From the NCBI RefSeq assembly GCF_051062515.1, contig NZ_JAMXEK010000002.1: 64,000 bases of DNA. One strand, given 5' to 3'. Of this stretch, positions 17,220 through 26,344 are shown piece after piece. Source of the stretch: Aliarcobacter sp017996075 (GTDB lineage Bacteria > Campylobacterota > Campylobacteria > Campylobacterales > Arcobacteraceae). The notes below the pieces were generated by a model that did not search any database, was not told the origin of the DNA, and saw only the letters and a list, made by a program, of their open reading frames with translations. How positions within the stretch are numbered: the stretch's first letter is position 1; each line of letters opens with the position of its first letter. Position numbers and translations under genes: made by a program.

Positions 17220-17734
17220 AGTAAATGTCCTTTATTTTTAAAATAATAAACTGTTGCAAAATCTTTAAAAAAATCTTTTGCAACAGAACTATCAATTATT
17301 TTGTCATTTTCACCTAAAAAAACTTCTATTTTCAAACCCTTAGACTTTAACTCTTCAAAATCTTCTTTTTTCCAAATAAACTCTAATAGTTCATCTAACT
17401 CTTCATATTTTCCTATATTTAAATACTCTTTTATATCCTTATTTTGCGGATATTTTACATTTTCTAAGAAATTATTTATATAAGTATCTTTATCTTTTTT
17501 GAAAAATAATTTTTGCATTTTTTTAAATTTTTCATCTTTATTTTGAAAAAAAGATGGTGAAAAGAGTTGAAGTTTATCCAATCTTGTTTTACTTTCTAAA
17601 GCCTGTTTAAAAGCTTTGATAGCCCCATATGAAAATCCAGAGATTATAAAATCCCCTATTTCCAAATAATCTTTGAAAAGTTCACACTCATTTTTAAAAC
17701 AAAATCCACTATGAAAGTTATTGCAAATCATCAA
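17216..17734 (-). CDS. bioV: Pimeloyl-ACP methyl ester esterase, BioV type
   Basis: BioV, described in Helicobacter, removes the methyl ester from pimeloyl-ACP methyl ester and so ends the BioC-BioH type of pimelate synthesis for biotin. This 172-aa protein has the short alpha/beta-hydrolase plan of BioV: the N-terminal FHSGFCFKNE(C)ELF, the nucleophile motif GFSYGA (S35), an acid in GENDKIID (D144) and a C-terminal histidine in NKGHLL (H170). The start (17734) lies 17 bases inside the end of the upstream AAA gene, and a second ATG follows directly at 17731. No other biotin gene is in the window. The family call rests on motifs and length. Confidence 0.8.
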   Translation of the reverse strand: MMICNNFHSGFCFKNECELFKDYLEIGDFIISGFSYGAIKAFKQALESKTRLDKLQLFSPSFFQNKDEKFKKMQKLFFKKDKDTYINNFLENVKYPQNKDIKEYLNIGKYEELDELLEFIWKKEDFEELKSKGLKIEVFLGENDKIIDSSVAKDFFKDFATVYYFKNKGHLL

Positions 17735-19223
17735 GAGTTATTACCTCATTTTTAAGCATAATATCTTTTAAGTTGTTTATTTTATCAATGTTTTGCGAAA
17801 ATTCAAGCTTTAGACTCTCTTTTGCATTAAAAATTATATCTTTGCTATCTTTTGCCATTTTATATTTTTCTACCATCAACACTGCAATATCTTCTGCTCT
17901 TTTTATATCATCTTCACCTATTGCAAATTTTTTATTTTTTATTAGCTCAAGTCCAACACTTCCTGATAATTCTCTTTTTATATTCTCTTGCAACTCTTCA
18001 AAAGATAAAAATACTTTGTTTATTTTTTTTACGCCCTCTTCTAGTAAATTTACTTTTGATTTTGTAATATACGCCTTACAAGTTTGATAAATTGCTAGAA
18101 TCTCTTTTTGCTCACTATCAAGAATCTTAAGCTGTTTTTTACCAAACTCTAGCTTATTTTTTGCGATTTCAATATCATTTTCACTTAATACTTTATTATT
18201 ATTTTTTATCATATTTAAAAGAGCTTCATTTACTAATGTTGCTAAAGCAGCGGAACTAAAACCTGATGTCTCATTTGAAAGTTTAAGAATATTTATCTCA
18301 TATTTAACATCTTTTAAATAAAGCTCTAAAATCTTTCTTCTATCTTCCATATTAGGTAATCCAACATATAATCTTCTATCAAATCTACCTGCTCTTAAAA
18401 GTGCATCATCTAAAACCTCTATCTTATTTGTTGCAGCAATTACTATTACACCACTTTCTCCATCAAATCCGTCCATTTGAGTTAAAAGTTCATTTAAAGT
18501 TGACTCTCTCTCATCATTTGATTTTCCACTTCTCATCTTTCCAACAGCATCTATTTCATCTATAAATACAATTGATGGTGCATTTATTTTTGCACTTGAG
18601 AAAAGTTCTCGCACCTTCTTCGCACCCATTCCAACATAAATATGAACAAAACTAGCTCCACTTTGATAAAAAAAAGGAACTTGAGCCTCTCCTGCAACTG
18701 CTCTTGCGATAAGAGTTTTTCCAACACCTGGAGGACCAACCAATAAAACACCTTTTGGAAGTTTTACACCAAATTTTTGGTACTTTTTAGGATTATTTAA
18801 AAAATCAACAATCTCTTCAAGCTCCTCTTTTATCTCTTTAATTCCAGCAACATCTTTAAATGTAATACTTGAACTAACAGGTTTTATTGTAAAATCAATA
18901 TTTTTAGAATCACTAGAAGTTAAGCTTTTCTCTTGAAGCTCTTTTTCAAAAGAAGAGTTTTCTTGCTTTAAGCCTCTTTTTTTAAGGAAATAATCTCTTA
19001 TTTTATCTTGTTTAGCTCTTAGCACAAATGATAAAATAAGTAAGATAAATAAAAAACCAACCCCTATATAATAGCTTACTCCTTGAATATTTGTACTACT
19101 TTTATAGATTGTATATGAAAATAAAACAACCAAAACTATGGCTGATAAAACCATTAACTTAAAGTTTTTATCTATATTTTTATTATTTAAATCTTGCTTC
19201 ATTTTTATTAAACTCCACTTCAT
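17718..19223 (-). CDS. FtsH-like AAA+ ATPase lacking the protease zinc site
   Basis: This 501-aa protein has the FtsH layout: two N-terminal spans (about residues 23-40 and 51-69), then an AAA+ domain. The Walker A is GPPGVGKT (163-170), the Walker B is IVFIDEID (218-225) and the second region of homology is DDALLRAGRFDRR (272-284). The pore segment FVHIYVGMGA resembles FVEMFVGVGA of FtsH. Where FtsH has HEAGH, this protein reads IYQTCKAYI (378-386), and no HExxH occurs anywhere. It is therefore predicted to be an ATPase without peptidase activity. From memory, related FtsH-like proteins occur next to mtaB in Helicobacter. An ATG at 19202 is an alternative start. It overlaps mtaB by about 40 bases. 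Confidence 0.85.
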   Translation of the reverse strand: MKWSLIKMKQDLNNKNIDKNFKLMVLSAIVLVVLFSYTIYKSSTNIQGVSYYIGVGFLFILLILSFVLRAKQDKIRDYFLKKRGLKQENSSFEKELQEKSLTSSDSKNIDFTIKPVSSSITFKDVAGIKEIKEELEEIVDFLNNPKKYQKFGVKLPKGVLLVGPPGVGKTLIARAVAGEAQVPFFYQSGASFVHIYVGMGAKKVRELFSSAKINAPSIVFIDEIDAVGKMRSGKSNDERESTLNELLTQMDGFDGESGVIVIAATNKIEVLDDALLRAGRFDRRLYVGLPNMEDRRKILELYLKDVKYEINILKLSNETSGFSSAALATLVNEALLNMIKNNNKVLSENDIEIAKNKLEFGKKQLKILDSEQKEILAIYQTCKAYITKSKVNLLEEGVKKINKVFLSFEELQENIKRELSGSVGLELIKNKKFAIGEDDIKRAEDIAVLMVEKYKMAKDSKDIIFNAKESLKLEFSQNIDKINNLKDIMLKNEVITLDDLQ

Positions 19224-20460
19224 AATCTTCTAAATTTAACCAATCTGATACTAAATCTTCATTTGAACTTATCTCAACTTGATTAAAAAACTGATCAAAC
19301 CCTAAATACTTACCATTTTTTTCTTGTTCAACTAAAACCTCTAGTTTAACTTTATTATTCTTTATATTTTGTCTAAATTCGTAGTTCTTTTGCTTAATTA
19401 TCTCTACAAGTTCAATATATCTATCTTTTGCAATATCACCTTTTACAATATCTTTCATAGAAGCACTTGGTGTTCCATCTCTTTTAGAATAAGTAAAAGC
19501 ATGAATATGAGTTAGAGGAAAGTTATGCAAATTTTTCATAGCATCTTGCCAAATTTCTTGAGTTTCTCCTGGATGTCCAACTATAAAATCAGTTCCTAAT
19601 GCATATCCATTTTGGCTTAAAAACTCAAAAAGCTCTAAATCACTTAAAACTTTATTTCGTCTATTCATTATTTTTAACATCTCTTTTGAAGTGTGTTGAA
19701 GTGCTATATGCAAATGTTTTGCCATAAAAGGCTCATTTATAAGCTCTTTGAACTCATCATCAATTTGAATTGGTTCAATACTTCCCATTCTAATTCTCTT
19801 AACACCTTTTATAAGTGACATTTTTTTAAGAAGTTTTGCTAAAGAAGTATGCATTTTTTTACCATAACTTCCTACATTTGTACCTGTTAAAATAAATTCA
19901 CTAAAACCATTATTGGCCAAAGTTTGCACTTGATTTAAAATAACACTCTCTTCATAACTTCTAGCATCACCTCGAACAAATGGGATAATACAATAAGAGC
20001 ATCTAAAATCACACCCCTCTTGTATTTTTATAAATGCCCTACTTTTTCCAACAAACTCTTCAACAACTGTTGTATCAAGACTTTTTAAATCGCCAAGTTT
20101 ATAGAATTTATCATCTAATTTTAAAATTTCATTAATATTCTCTTTTTCACTTGAACCAAAAAGTCCATCAATTTTATTATCTTCAAAAAGTGTCTCACCT
20201 TTTGTTCTTGTTCCACAACCTGTAAATATTACTTTTGGAGAGTTTTCAAGTTTTTTTAAACTATTTATATAGCTTCTAGCAGTTGTATCTGCACTATTTG
20301 TAACTGTACAAGAGTTTATTATTACAACATTTGCTTCTTTTTCATTATTTGTTACATCAAAATCTTTTAGGTTACTAATCATCACTTGTGTATCAAAAAT
20401 ATTTGTTCTACAACCAAAAGTCTTAAAATAAACCTTTGGTCTATGTTCACTAAAATTCAT
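19183..20460 (-). CDS. mtaB: tRNA t6A37 methylthiotransferase MtaB
   Basis: MtaB is a radical-SAM enzyme that converts t6A37 to ms2t6A in tRNAs reading ANN codons. This 425-aa protein has the N-terminal UPF0004 domain with cysteines for the auxiliary cluster (TFGCRTN, NSCTVTN, FTGCGTR). The radical-SAM motif follows as GCDFRCSYCIIPFVRG (CxxxCxxC), with GTNVGSYG and DFIVGHPGE after it. The C-terminal region (about 60 residues) would be a TRAM-type RNA-binding part. The CxxN/GCGTR arrangement separates it from MiaB. It starts 12 bases after mscS ends and overlaps the AAA gene at its 3' end. Confidence 0.9.
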   Translation of the reverse strand: MNFSEHRPKVYFKTFGCRTNIFDTQVMISNLKDFDVTNNEKEANVVIINSCTVTNSADTTARSYINSLKKLENSPKVIFTGCGTRTKGETLFEDNKIDGLFGSSEKENINEILKLDDKFYKLGDLKSLDTTVVEEFVGKSRAFIKIQEGCDFRCSYCIIPFVRGDARSYEESVILNQVQTLANNGFSEFILTGTNVGSYGKKMHTSLAKLLKKMSLIKGVKRIRMGSIEPIQIDDEFKELINEPFMAKHLHIALQHTSKEMLKIMNRRNKVLSDLELFEFLSQNGYALGTDFIVGHPGETQEIWQDAMKNLHNFPLTHIHAFTYSKRDGTPSASMKDIVKGDIAKDRYIELVEIIKQKNYEFRQNIKNNKVKLEVLVEQEKNGKYLGFDQFFNQVEISSNEDLVSDWLNLEDYEVEFNKNEARFK

Positions 20461-20472
20461 AAAATATTTATC

Positions 20473-22164
20473 CTAATTATCATCTACTTCAAACTCTTTT
20501 TTTGGCATTTTTGATGCTGGGCCATAAGGGTTTGAAGTTTTATTTATATTTATTTGCTGAGTTGGATAAGCTATATGTATATCATCCTCTTTCATTAAAG
20601 CTTCAAGTATTTCAGCACAAATAGTACTTCTTAAAACAAGTGCAGCAAAAGAGTTTGTAAGATACCAACCAGAAATAACCATTCCATAAGGCTCTAATAG
20701 AGTAAATACCCTTGGTTCAACTCCAGTTGCTCTAAGTTGATACTTATTTCGCATTTTTGAAAGCTGTTTTCTTGTAATATCACTATAACCTTTTGAATAG
20801 TGTTTCAAAATATCTCTAATAATCTTTTGAGCCTTTTTAAAATTTGAATCAAAAGTTAAAGTTATATCAATTCCATCCCAAACTGTTTTTAGTTCGCTAT
20901 GACTATAATTTGAAATAAGCTCAGAAAAAATATAGTTATTTGGTACAAAGAAAATTCTTCCAGCTCTTCTATTTTTCATATATGAAACAAGCGTAACATC
21001 CTCTTTTATAGTGATTTTAAATAAAGAAATATCTAAAACATCTCCAACAGTTTCAACCTCTCCTTTTGTAACACGAATTCTATCTCCAACTTGTATAAAA
21101 CCAGAAGTTACAATAACTAACCAACCAAAAATAGACATAAACCAATCTTTTAATGCAATAGCAATACCAGCAGATGCAAATCCTAAAATTGTTACAAGAT
21201 ATGAAACATTATCAATATAAGAGAAAAGAAGAAGCATTAAAACTAAAAAAGCCAATGTAAAATTTATAATTTTATTTACCATATAATAATTTTCATTTTG
21301 TGAAAAATATCTTTTTAGTGTTAATTTCACCAAAAATGAAACTATAAGCATAATTACAATAATAGCAAATATCAAAAGCATTTTTTGTACTTGTTGAGAT
21401 ATTTGATTTTTTATCTCTAAAATAACCTGCTCAATTTTTCTTCCGTAAACCTCTTGAGTTGTGCTTACAATGTCTAAAACAATCTCAAAATCTCTTTTTT
21501 GTTTATCCAAAAATACTATTTTTTCTTTGTATTCATCTTTTGGCTCTAAAACAAATAAATTTCTATAACTATCAAGCTCTTCTTCGAGATTTTTTGATAA
21601 AAATTCTAATTGCGATTCTAAACTAGTAAATTGTTGTTTACTATCTTCCATCTTTTTTATACTTGATAGAGCATTAATTATCCCAAAAGGGTTTGTAATT
21701 TTTTCAACTATTTCAATCTCTGGCGGATTTATCAAACTTCCTATTGGTGAACCCTTATATTCACTTATTAACTCTAGTTCATTCTCTTTTACTCTAATTT
21801 TATTTAAAAGTTGATACTCAAGCTCATCACTTAAATTATTTTTTCTTTTTAAACTATCTTTTAATTGTTCTAAATCAGCTGAAATTTTACTGTACGACAA
21901 ATAGTTTGAATATCTTTTTAAAAGAATATTGTCTTTAAATCCAGACTCTATTTTATTTATTTTTTCAAGTAAAATATTTGCTTCGACCATGTTTTCAATG
22001 TCTAAAATATTTTCATCTTTTTTTTGACTATTTTTAGAAGAGCCTTTTTTTTGATCTACTTTTTCTGTTTTTTCTATCTTTGCATCACTTGTACTATCTT
22101 GATTTGCATTTAAAACTGTAGTACCAGCTAGAAAAAGTATTAAAATAACTATCGTTTTAAACAA
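20473..22164 (-). CDS. MscS-family mechanosensitive channel
   Basis: This 563-aa inner-membrane channel of the MscS family would release solutes on hypo-osmotic shock. It has a signal peptide (about 1-20, ending TVLNA) and a long periplasmic helical region (to about 250). Three or more spans follow (about 258-280, 296-315, 325-345). The MscS pore/beta domain is then visible at DWFMSIFGWLVIVTSGFIQVGDRIRV. A cytosolic alpha/beta domain with FVPNNYIFSELISNYS follows. The C-terminal 30 residues are polar. Its start codon directly follows the aroB stop, and mtaB follows after 12 bases, so it is within the operon. Confidence 0.88.
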   Translation of the reverse strand: MFKTIVILILFLAGTTVLNANQDSTSDAKIEKTEKVDQKKGSSKNSQKKDENILDIENMVEANILLEKINKIESGFKDNILLKRYSNYLSYSKISADLEQLKDSLKRKNNLSDELEYQLLNKIRVKENELELISEYKGSPIGSLINPPEIEIVEKITNPFGIINALSSIKKMEDSKQQFTSLESQLEFLSKNLEEELDSYRNLFVLEPKDEYKEKIVFLDKQKRDFEIVLDIVSTTQEVYGRKIEQVILEIKNQISQQVQKMLLIFAIIVIMLIVSFLVKLTLKRYFSQNENYYMVNKIINFTLAFLVLMLLLFSYIDNVSYLVTILGFASAGIAIALKDWFMSIFGWLVIVTSGFIQVGDRIRVTKGEVETVGDVLDISLFKITIKEDVTLVSYMKNRRAGRIFFVPNNYIFSELISNYSHSELKTVWDGIDITLTFDSNFKKAQKIIRDILKHYSKGYSDITRKQLSKMRNKYQLRATGVEPRVFTLLEPYGMVISGWYLTNSFAALVLRSTICAEILEALMKEDDIHIAYPTQQININKTSNPYGPASKMPKKEFEVDDN

Positions 22165-23199
22165 TTAAAATCCTTTTAATATTTCAATAACATCATCTTT
22201 TTTTATATCATCTGTAATTTTACAGTCACCAATCCCAGCAGGTAAAATAAATTTAATCTTACTATTACTAGACTTTTTATCCAAGAAAAAATGCTCATAA
22301 AAATCTTCAACATCATTTATTTTAAAAGTTGTTGGAATATCATATTTTTTAAGTAAATTTTCTACTCTTTTTTCATCTTCTTGACTTATAAACCCTAGTT
22401 TAACAGCTAAAGCATTTGCTATACACATTCCAATTCCAACAGCTTCACCATGAAGATATGTTTTATAATTTGTAAGATTTTCTATAACATGCCCAAATGT
22501 ATGACCATAGTTTAATGCAGCTCTTAATCCTTGCTCTTTTTCATCAACACTTACTACATATGCTTTTGTTTCTACTGATTTTTGTATAGCAATATCTATA
22601 TTTTTTTCATCTTTTAAATCGTTATTTTCAAGCCAACTAAAAAAATCTTTATTGAAACAAACAGCCATTTTTATAATTTCAGAAATTCCAGCTCCTAACT
22701 CTCTTTTTGGAAGAGTTTTTAAAAAGTATGAATCAATATAAACAGCTTTTGGCTGATGAAAAGTTCCTACTAGGTTTTTTCCATATTTATTATTTATTCC
22801 TGTTTTTCCTCCAACACTTGCATCTACTTGTGATAAAAGTGTAGTTGGAATTTGAATAAAATCAATTCCTCTTTGATAAATTGATGCAGCAAAACCAGTC
22901 ATATCTCCAATTACACCGCCACCAAATGCAACAAGAAGAGATTTTCTATCAAGTTTTGCTTCAAAGCATGAACTTAAAATATCTTCTAAAGTTTGCATAT
23001 TCTTATACTCTTCACCATCTTTAATTGTGCAAATAGATAACTCTTTTGCTGTTAATTTTGATTTTAAATACTCTAAATGAAAACCAGCAACCGTAGGGTT
23101 AGTAACAACAACAACTTTTCTATCAAAGCTCAATGCATTTAATTTTTCGATATAAATTTCGTATGAATTATCATTTGTTAAGTCTATTTTTACAATCAT
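22165..23199 (-). CDS. aroB: 3-Dehydroquinate synthase AroB
   Basis: AroB makes 3-dehydroquinate from DAHP, the second step of the shikimate pathway. This 344-aa protein carries GGGVIGDMTGFAAS (about 90-103), IPTTLLSQVDASVGGKTGIN, and the metal-binding LNYGHTFGHVIE (His pair) with LHGEAVGIGM. The length is normal. It is the first gene of the operon aroB-mscS-mtaB-AAA-bioV-mog, and its stop abuts the mscS start. The 84-base gap upstream holds an inverted repeat (23239-23270) that probably ends the LapD transcript. The aroB promoter would lie in the same gap. Confidence 0.95.
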   Translation of the reverse strand: MIVKIDLTNDNSYEIYIEKLNALSFDRKVVVVTNPTVAGFHLEYLKSKLTAKELSICTIKDGEEYKNMQTLEDILSSCFEAKLDRKSLLVAFGGGVIGDMTGFAASIYQRGIDFIQIPTTLLSQVDASVGGKTGINNKYGKNLVGTFHQPKAVYIDSYFLKTLPKRELGAGISEIIKMAVCFNKDFFSWLENNDLKDEKNIDIAIQKSVETKAYVVSVDEKEQGLRAALNYGHTFGHVIENLTNYKTYLHGEAVGIGMCIANALAVKLGFISQEDEKRVENLLKKYDIPTTFKINDVEDFYEHFFLDKKSSNSKIKFILPAGIGDCKITDDIKKDDVIEILKGF

Positions 23200-23238
23200 A
23201 ATTTATCTTTCATTTGATATAAGTAGAAATAGATATTA

Positions 23239-23270
23239 ACCAAAAAAAGCTAAAAAAAGCCTTTTTTGGT
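23239..23270 (-). terminator. Probable terminator after the lapG-lapD transcript
   Basis: ACCAAAAAAAGC and GCCTTTTTTGGT form an imperfect 11-12 bp AT-rich stem with an 8-base loop, 14 bases beyond the LapD stop. On the minus strand the T run is inside the 3' arm rather than after it, so efficiency is uncertain. Confidence 0.45.
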
Positions 23271-23283
23271 CAAATAGTAGTTT

Positions 23284-25158
23284 TTATAATTTTGACATAA
23301 CAGAGCCAGAAATTGCGTTTATTCCTATCTCTTCCAAAGTTTTTATCTCTTCAATTTCATCAACACTTGTAGCAACAAGTTTAATATCTAAAGATTGTGT
23401 AAGTATTTTTAACATATTCAAACTCTGTCTTGATTCAAGCAAGAAGAATTTTGAAGCTTTAATATAAAGTGGTCTTAACTCTTTTAAATAGTTATAATCA
23501 TCGCTATTTGCAATAAAATTAAATATAGCAAAGTTAAATCCAAACTCTTTAAATAGTGAAATATACATCAAAGTACTATTGAAATTTTTATTAAATGCCT
23601 CTTCTTCAATTTCAAAAATAATATTTTTTGAAATATGTTTATACTTGTTTAATAGCTCTTTTAAATTTGCATAACTACTTAATTTCTCAATAAATAAAGT
23701 AGGAAGTTGAATCGATACAAACTCATTTGCTTTATTTTGTTTGAAAACTTTTTCAATAACATGTAAATATACTTCATCTAATCTATTTTGTTCTAAAACA
23801 GAAGCTATAAATTCGCCATATCTTATTGTCTCGCCTTTAAAATCAAGCTCAAAACTAATTGTTTTTAAATACTCTTCTTTTGAGTTAATATCAACAATAT
23901 CTCTATGTATAAGCCTAAAGAACTCCTCTTTTAAAGATATATTTAATATATTTATCCACTCCTCTTTTGTTTTAATATTTTCCATATGAGTAACATAGAA
24001 GTATTCTTTATCACTATTTACTTTTGATTGAGAAATCGTGTAGTCTATTTTTGTAAATAGAGTTCTTAGACTCTCTTCATTTTCATATTTACAAAGACCA
24101 ATAAAAATATTATCTTCAAGCTCTACAATAGCTTTTAAATCAATTATCAGTTTTTCTAAAGCGTTTTTTACATCTTTTTCTTTTGCGTTTGGAACAAGTG
24201 CTAAAAACTCTGAACCATTCATTCTAACAACAATATCATGATCTGCTTCAAAACTATTTTTTAACTTTGAAGCTAATTTAAACAAAATCTCATTTGTTTT
24301 TATAAACCCATAAGTTTTATTTATTACATCAAGTTTTATTGCAAGAGATACTATAAAACCTTTATTATTTGAGCTATCTTTATCTAGATACTCATTTGCT
24401 TTTAATATAAAATATTTTCTATTATTTATTTTTGTTACTTCATCAAAATATAAAAGTTCTTTATTTGTCTTTAATACTTCATTTGTATTTTGAAACATTT
24501 TTTCAAATTTAGAAACCATACTGTTTATACTAGTTGTTAAAGTTTTAAACTCATCTGTAAATGGTTGTTCTGTTGAGAGTATAAACTCATTGTTCATTAC
24601 AGCTTTTGCTTGATTATTTATTGTTCTTAAAGGTTTTAGTATAAAATTAAAAAATATAGATAAAATAATTATTAAAACAACAAAACTAAATGCTAAAGAT
24701 TGTAAAAGTTTAATAAACATACTATATGTTTGGTTATAATAAATAGCTCTATCTGCATAAATTTCTAAAACTCCTAAAACATTCCATCCTTCGGAAATAC
24801 TTGCTAGTGCTGAAATTTCACCAGTATCTACAATATTAATAAACCAATGTGGTATCTCATCGCTTATTATTAAATCTTTTTTTAGTTCATAAACTATCTC
24901 ATCATTAATATTTTTAAACACAATTTTTTCATAATTTCCATTATCAAAAGCTGCATTTATAACTGTTTTTATAGTTCCTTCATCAACTCCTGCATTTGTT
25001 ATTGATAAACTAGTACTTGTAACACTATTTTGTACATTTTCATACAAAGATTTTGCCGATGAATCTTTTATAATATTAAAAGATAGACCAATAATAGATA
25101 CAAAAAGTATCAAAAAAATAAAACCAAGAACAATAGAAACTTGCTTTAATAAACTCAT
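23284..25158 (-). CDS. LapD-like membrane cyclic di-GMP receptor (degenerate GGDEF/EAL)
   Basis: This 624-aa inner-membrane protein has the LapD layout: span 1 (about 7-29), a ~120-aa periplasmic domain with LapD/MoxY-type features (WNVLGVLEIYADRAIYY just before the second span), span 2 (about 152-173), HAMP (about 175-225), GGDEF-like (about 235-380) and EAL-like (about 395-624). The GGDEF signature is NGSEF (314-318) and the EAL signature is absent, as in the Pseudomonas fluorescens receptor, which binds cyclic di-GMP without making or degrading it. Its ATG overlaps the stop of the LapG-like protease gene by 4 bases. In the known system the periplasmic domain sequesters LapG when cyclic di-GMP is high. 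Confidence 0.83.
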   Translation of the reverse strand: MSLLKQVSIVLGFIFLILFVSIIGLSFNIIKDSSAKSLYENVQNSVTSTSLSITNAGVDEGTIKTVINAAFDNGNYEKIVFKNINDEIVYELKKDLIISDEIPHWFINIVDTGEISALASISEGWNVLGVLEIYADRAIYYNQTYSMFIKLLQSLAFSFVVLIIILSIFFNFILKPLRTINNQAKAVMNNEFILSTEQPFTDEFKTLTTSINSMVSKFEKMFQNTNEVLKTNKELLYFDEVTKINNRKYFILKANEYLDKDSSNNKGFIVSLAIKLDVINKTYGFIKTNEILFKLASKLKNSFEADHDIVVRMNGSEFLALVPNAKEKDVKNALEKLIIDLKAIVELEDNIFIGLCKYENEESLRTLFTKIDYTISQSKVNSDKEYFYVTHMENIKTKEEWINILNISLKEEFFRLIHRDIVDINSKEEYLKTISFELDFKGETIRYGEFIASVLEQNRLDEVYLHVIEKVFKQNKANEFVSIQLPTLFIEKLSSYANLKELLNKYKHISKNIIFEIEEEAFNKNFNSTLMYISLFKEFGFNFAIFNFIANSDDYNYLKELRPLYIKASKFFLLESRQSLNMLKILTQSLDIKLVATSVDEIEEIKTLEEIGINAISGSVMSKL

Positions 25159-25754
25159 ATTTTTTTTCCTTTATAATCTTTAATTAATGTATCCCACTTT
25201 CTGTGAGCAGCTGTTTTTTCACCTTTTAAAATATTTGGATTAAAGTTGAAAACTGGTATCAAATCATCTCTTTTTGAAGCTGGCTGTATAGTTTTTCTTA
25301 AATTATCTAAAACCAAAGGCTCAGAACTTGGTGTTTCAAAATATGTCAAAACCATATGTGCTTCATTTGAAGATTTAACCCTAACATAAGATAAAAACAT
25401 TTTAGAAGTTGGAACTCCTAAGTATTCAAGTGCAAGATATTTTGCAATTGCATAATCTTCACAATCTCCTTTATCTTTTGCTAAAAATTCATAAGGGTTT
25501 GCCCAATAATCACTAGTACCATAAACAGTTTGATCACTTGCATATTTTATATCGTTGAAAAAATCATTTATCTTCTCAAGCTTTGTTCTTAAATCAGAGT
25601 TTTTGCTTTTTTCCAACATAGTATTTAATGCAATAAACCTATTTTTTGCAAATTTTCCATATTTTTCTTCAACTTTTAAAATTAAAGAGGTATCAACAAA
25701 ATCAGCATTTATAGTAAAAAACAGTAGAAAAAATATACTAATTAAAATTTTCAT
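25155..25754 (-). CDS. LapG-like periplasmic cysteine protease
   Basis: This 199-aa protein has a signal peptide (about 1-18) and the bacterial transglutaminase-like cysteine proteinase fold (BTLCP, LapG). The expected triad is C98 in KGDCEDYA, H133 in EAHMVLTY and D150 in PLVLDNL. The C-H and H-D spacings (35 and 17) are nearly those of P. fluorescens LapG. The acidic residues flanking C98 match its calcium-binding positions. SDYWANPYEFLAKDKGDCED is typical of the family. LapG cleaves the N-terminus of large RTX adhesins to release biofilm cells. No adhesin gene is in this window, so the substrate must be elsewhere. Confidence 0.87.
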   Translation of the reverse strand: MKILISIFFLLFFTINADFVDTSLILKVEEKYGKFAKNRFIALNTMLEKSKNSDLRTKLEKINDFFNDIKYASDQTVYGTSDYWANPYEFLAKDKGDCEDYAIAKYLALEYLGVPTSKMFLSYVRVKSSNEAHMVLTYFETPSSEPLVLDNLRKTIQPASKRDDLIPVFNFNPNILKGEKTAAHRKWDTLIKDYKGKKI

Positions 25755-25836
25755 GTAATTATTATATCTAAAAATAATATATTTTTTTCTTTTCTATAAT
25801 ATATGATAAAATGAAAAAAAAATTGAAGGATTTTAT

Positions 25837-26334
25837 ATGAAAGAGTTGATTTTAATAAGACATGCAAAATCTAGTTGGTCAAATCCTCTTTTAGAAGATT
25901 TTGAAAGACCTTTAAACAAAAGGGGTGCAAAAAATGCACCTTTTATGGCAAAAATTTTAAAACAAAAAGAGGTAAATCCAGATTTAATAATCTCTTCACC
26001 ATCAAAAAGAACAAAAGATACTTTAGATTTTTTTATCAAAGAGTTTGATTATAAAGGAGAAATTATCTTTGAAGAGTCGATTTATGAAGCACCTTATCTT
26101 AATATTTTAAAAGTTATAAAAAATATAGATGATAAACATAAAACTATATTTTTATTTGGACATAATCCTGGATTTAATGATTTAGCAGATTTTTTATTAG
26201 GAAGATTTGAAGAAAATATACCTACATGTGGAGTATTAAAACTAAATTTTAATATATCAAAATGGGAAGATATTAAAGAAAAAATTGGAATTTTAGAGTT
26301 TTTTATATATCCAAAAATGTTTGATAAATCTTAA
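25837..26334 (+). CDS. sixA: SixA-like phosphohistidine phosphatase
   Basis: This 165-aa histidine-phosphatase-superfamily protein begins KELILIRHAKSSW. The RHxKS form (H9) is typical of SixA rather than the larger phosphoglycerate mutases. SPSKRTKDTL carries the second catalytic arginine, and FGHNPGFNDLADF carries the second histidine. SixA proteins remove phosphate from phosphohistidine on phosphotransfer proteins. The Campylobacterota target is not known to me. The gene is divergent from lapG and faces the BtuC-like gene, with 10 bases between stops. A GAAGGA site precedes the ATG. Confidence 0.83.
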   Translation: MKELILIRHAKSSWSNPLLEDFERPLNKRGAKNAPFMAKILKQKEVNPDLIISSPSKRTKDTLDFFIKEFDYKGEIIFEESIYEAPYLNILKVIKNIDDKHKTIFLFGHNPGFNDLADFLLGRFEENIPTCGVLKLNFNISKWEDIKEKIGILEFFIYPKMFDKS

Positions 26335-26344
26335 AGAAAAAGAT

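Noticed and set aside
17773..18087. 104-aa plus-strand ORF inside the FtsH-like gene
   Set aside because: Low-complexity Ser/Phe/Leu composition, as expected from the complement of a Lys/Glu-rich gene. It has no ribosome-binding site and no family resemblance.
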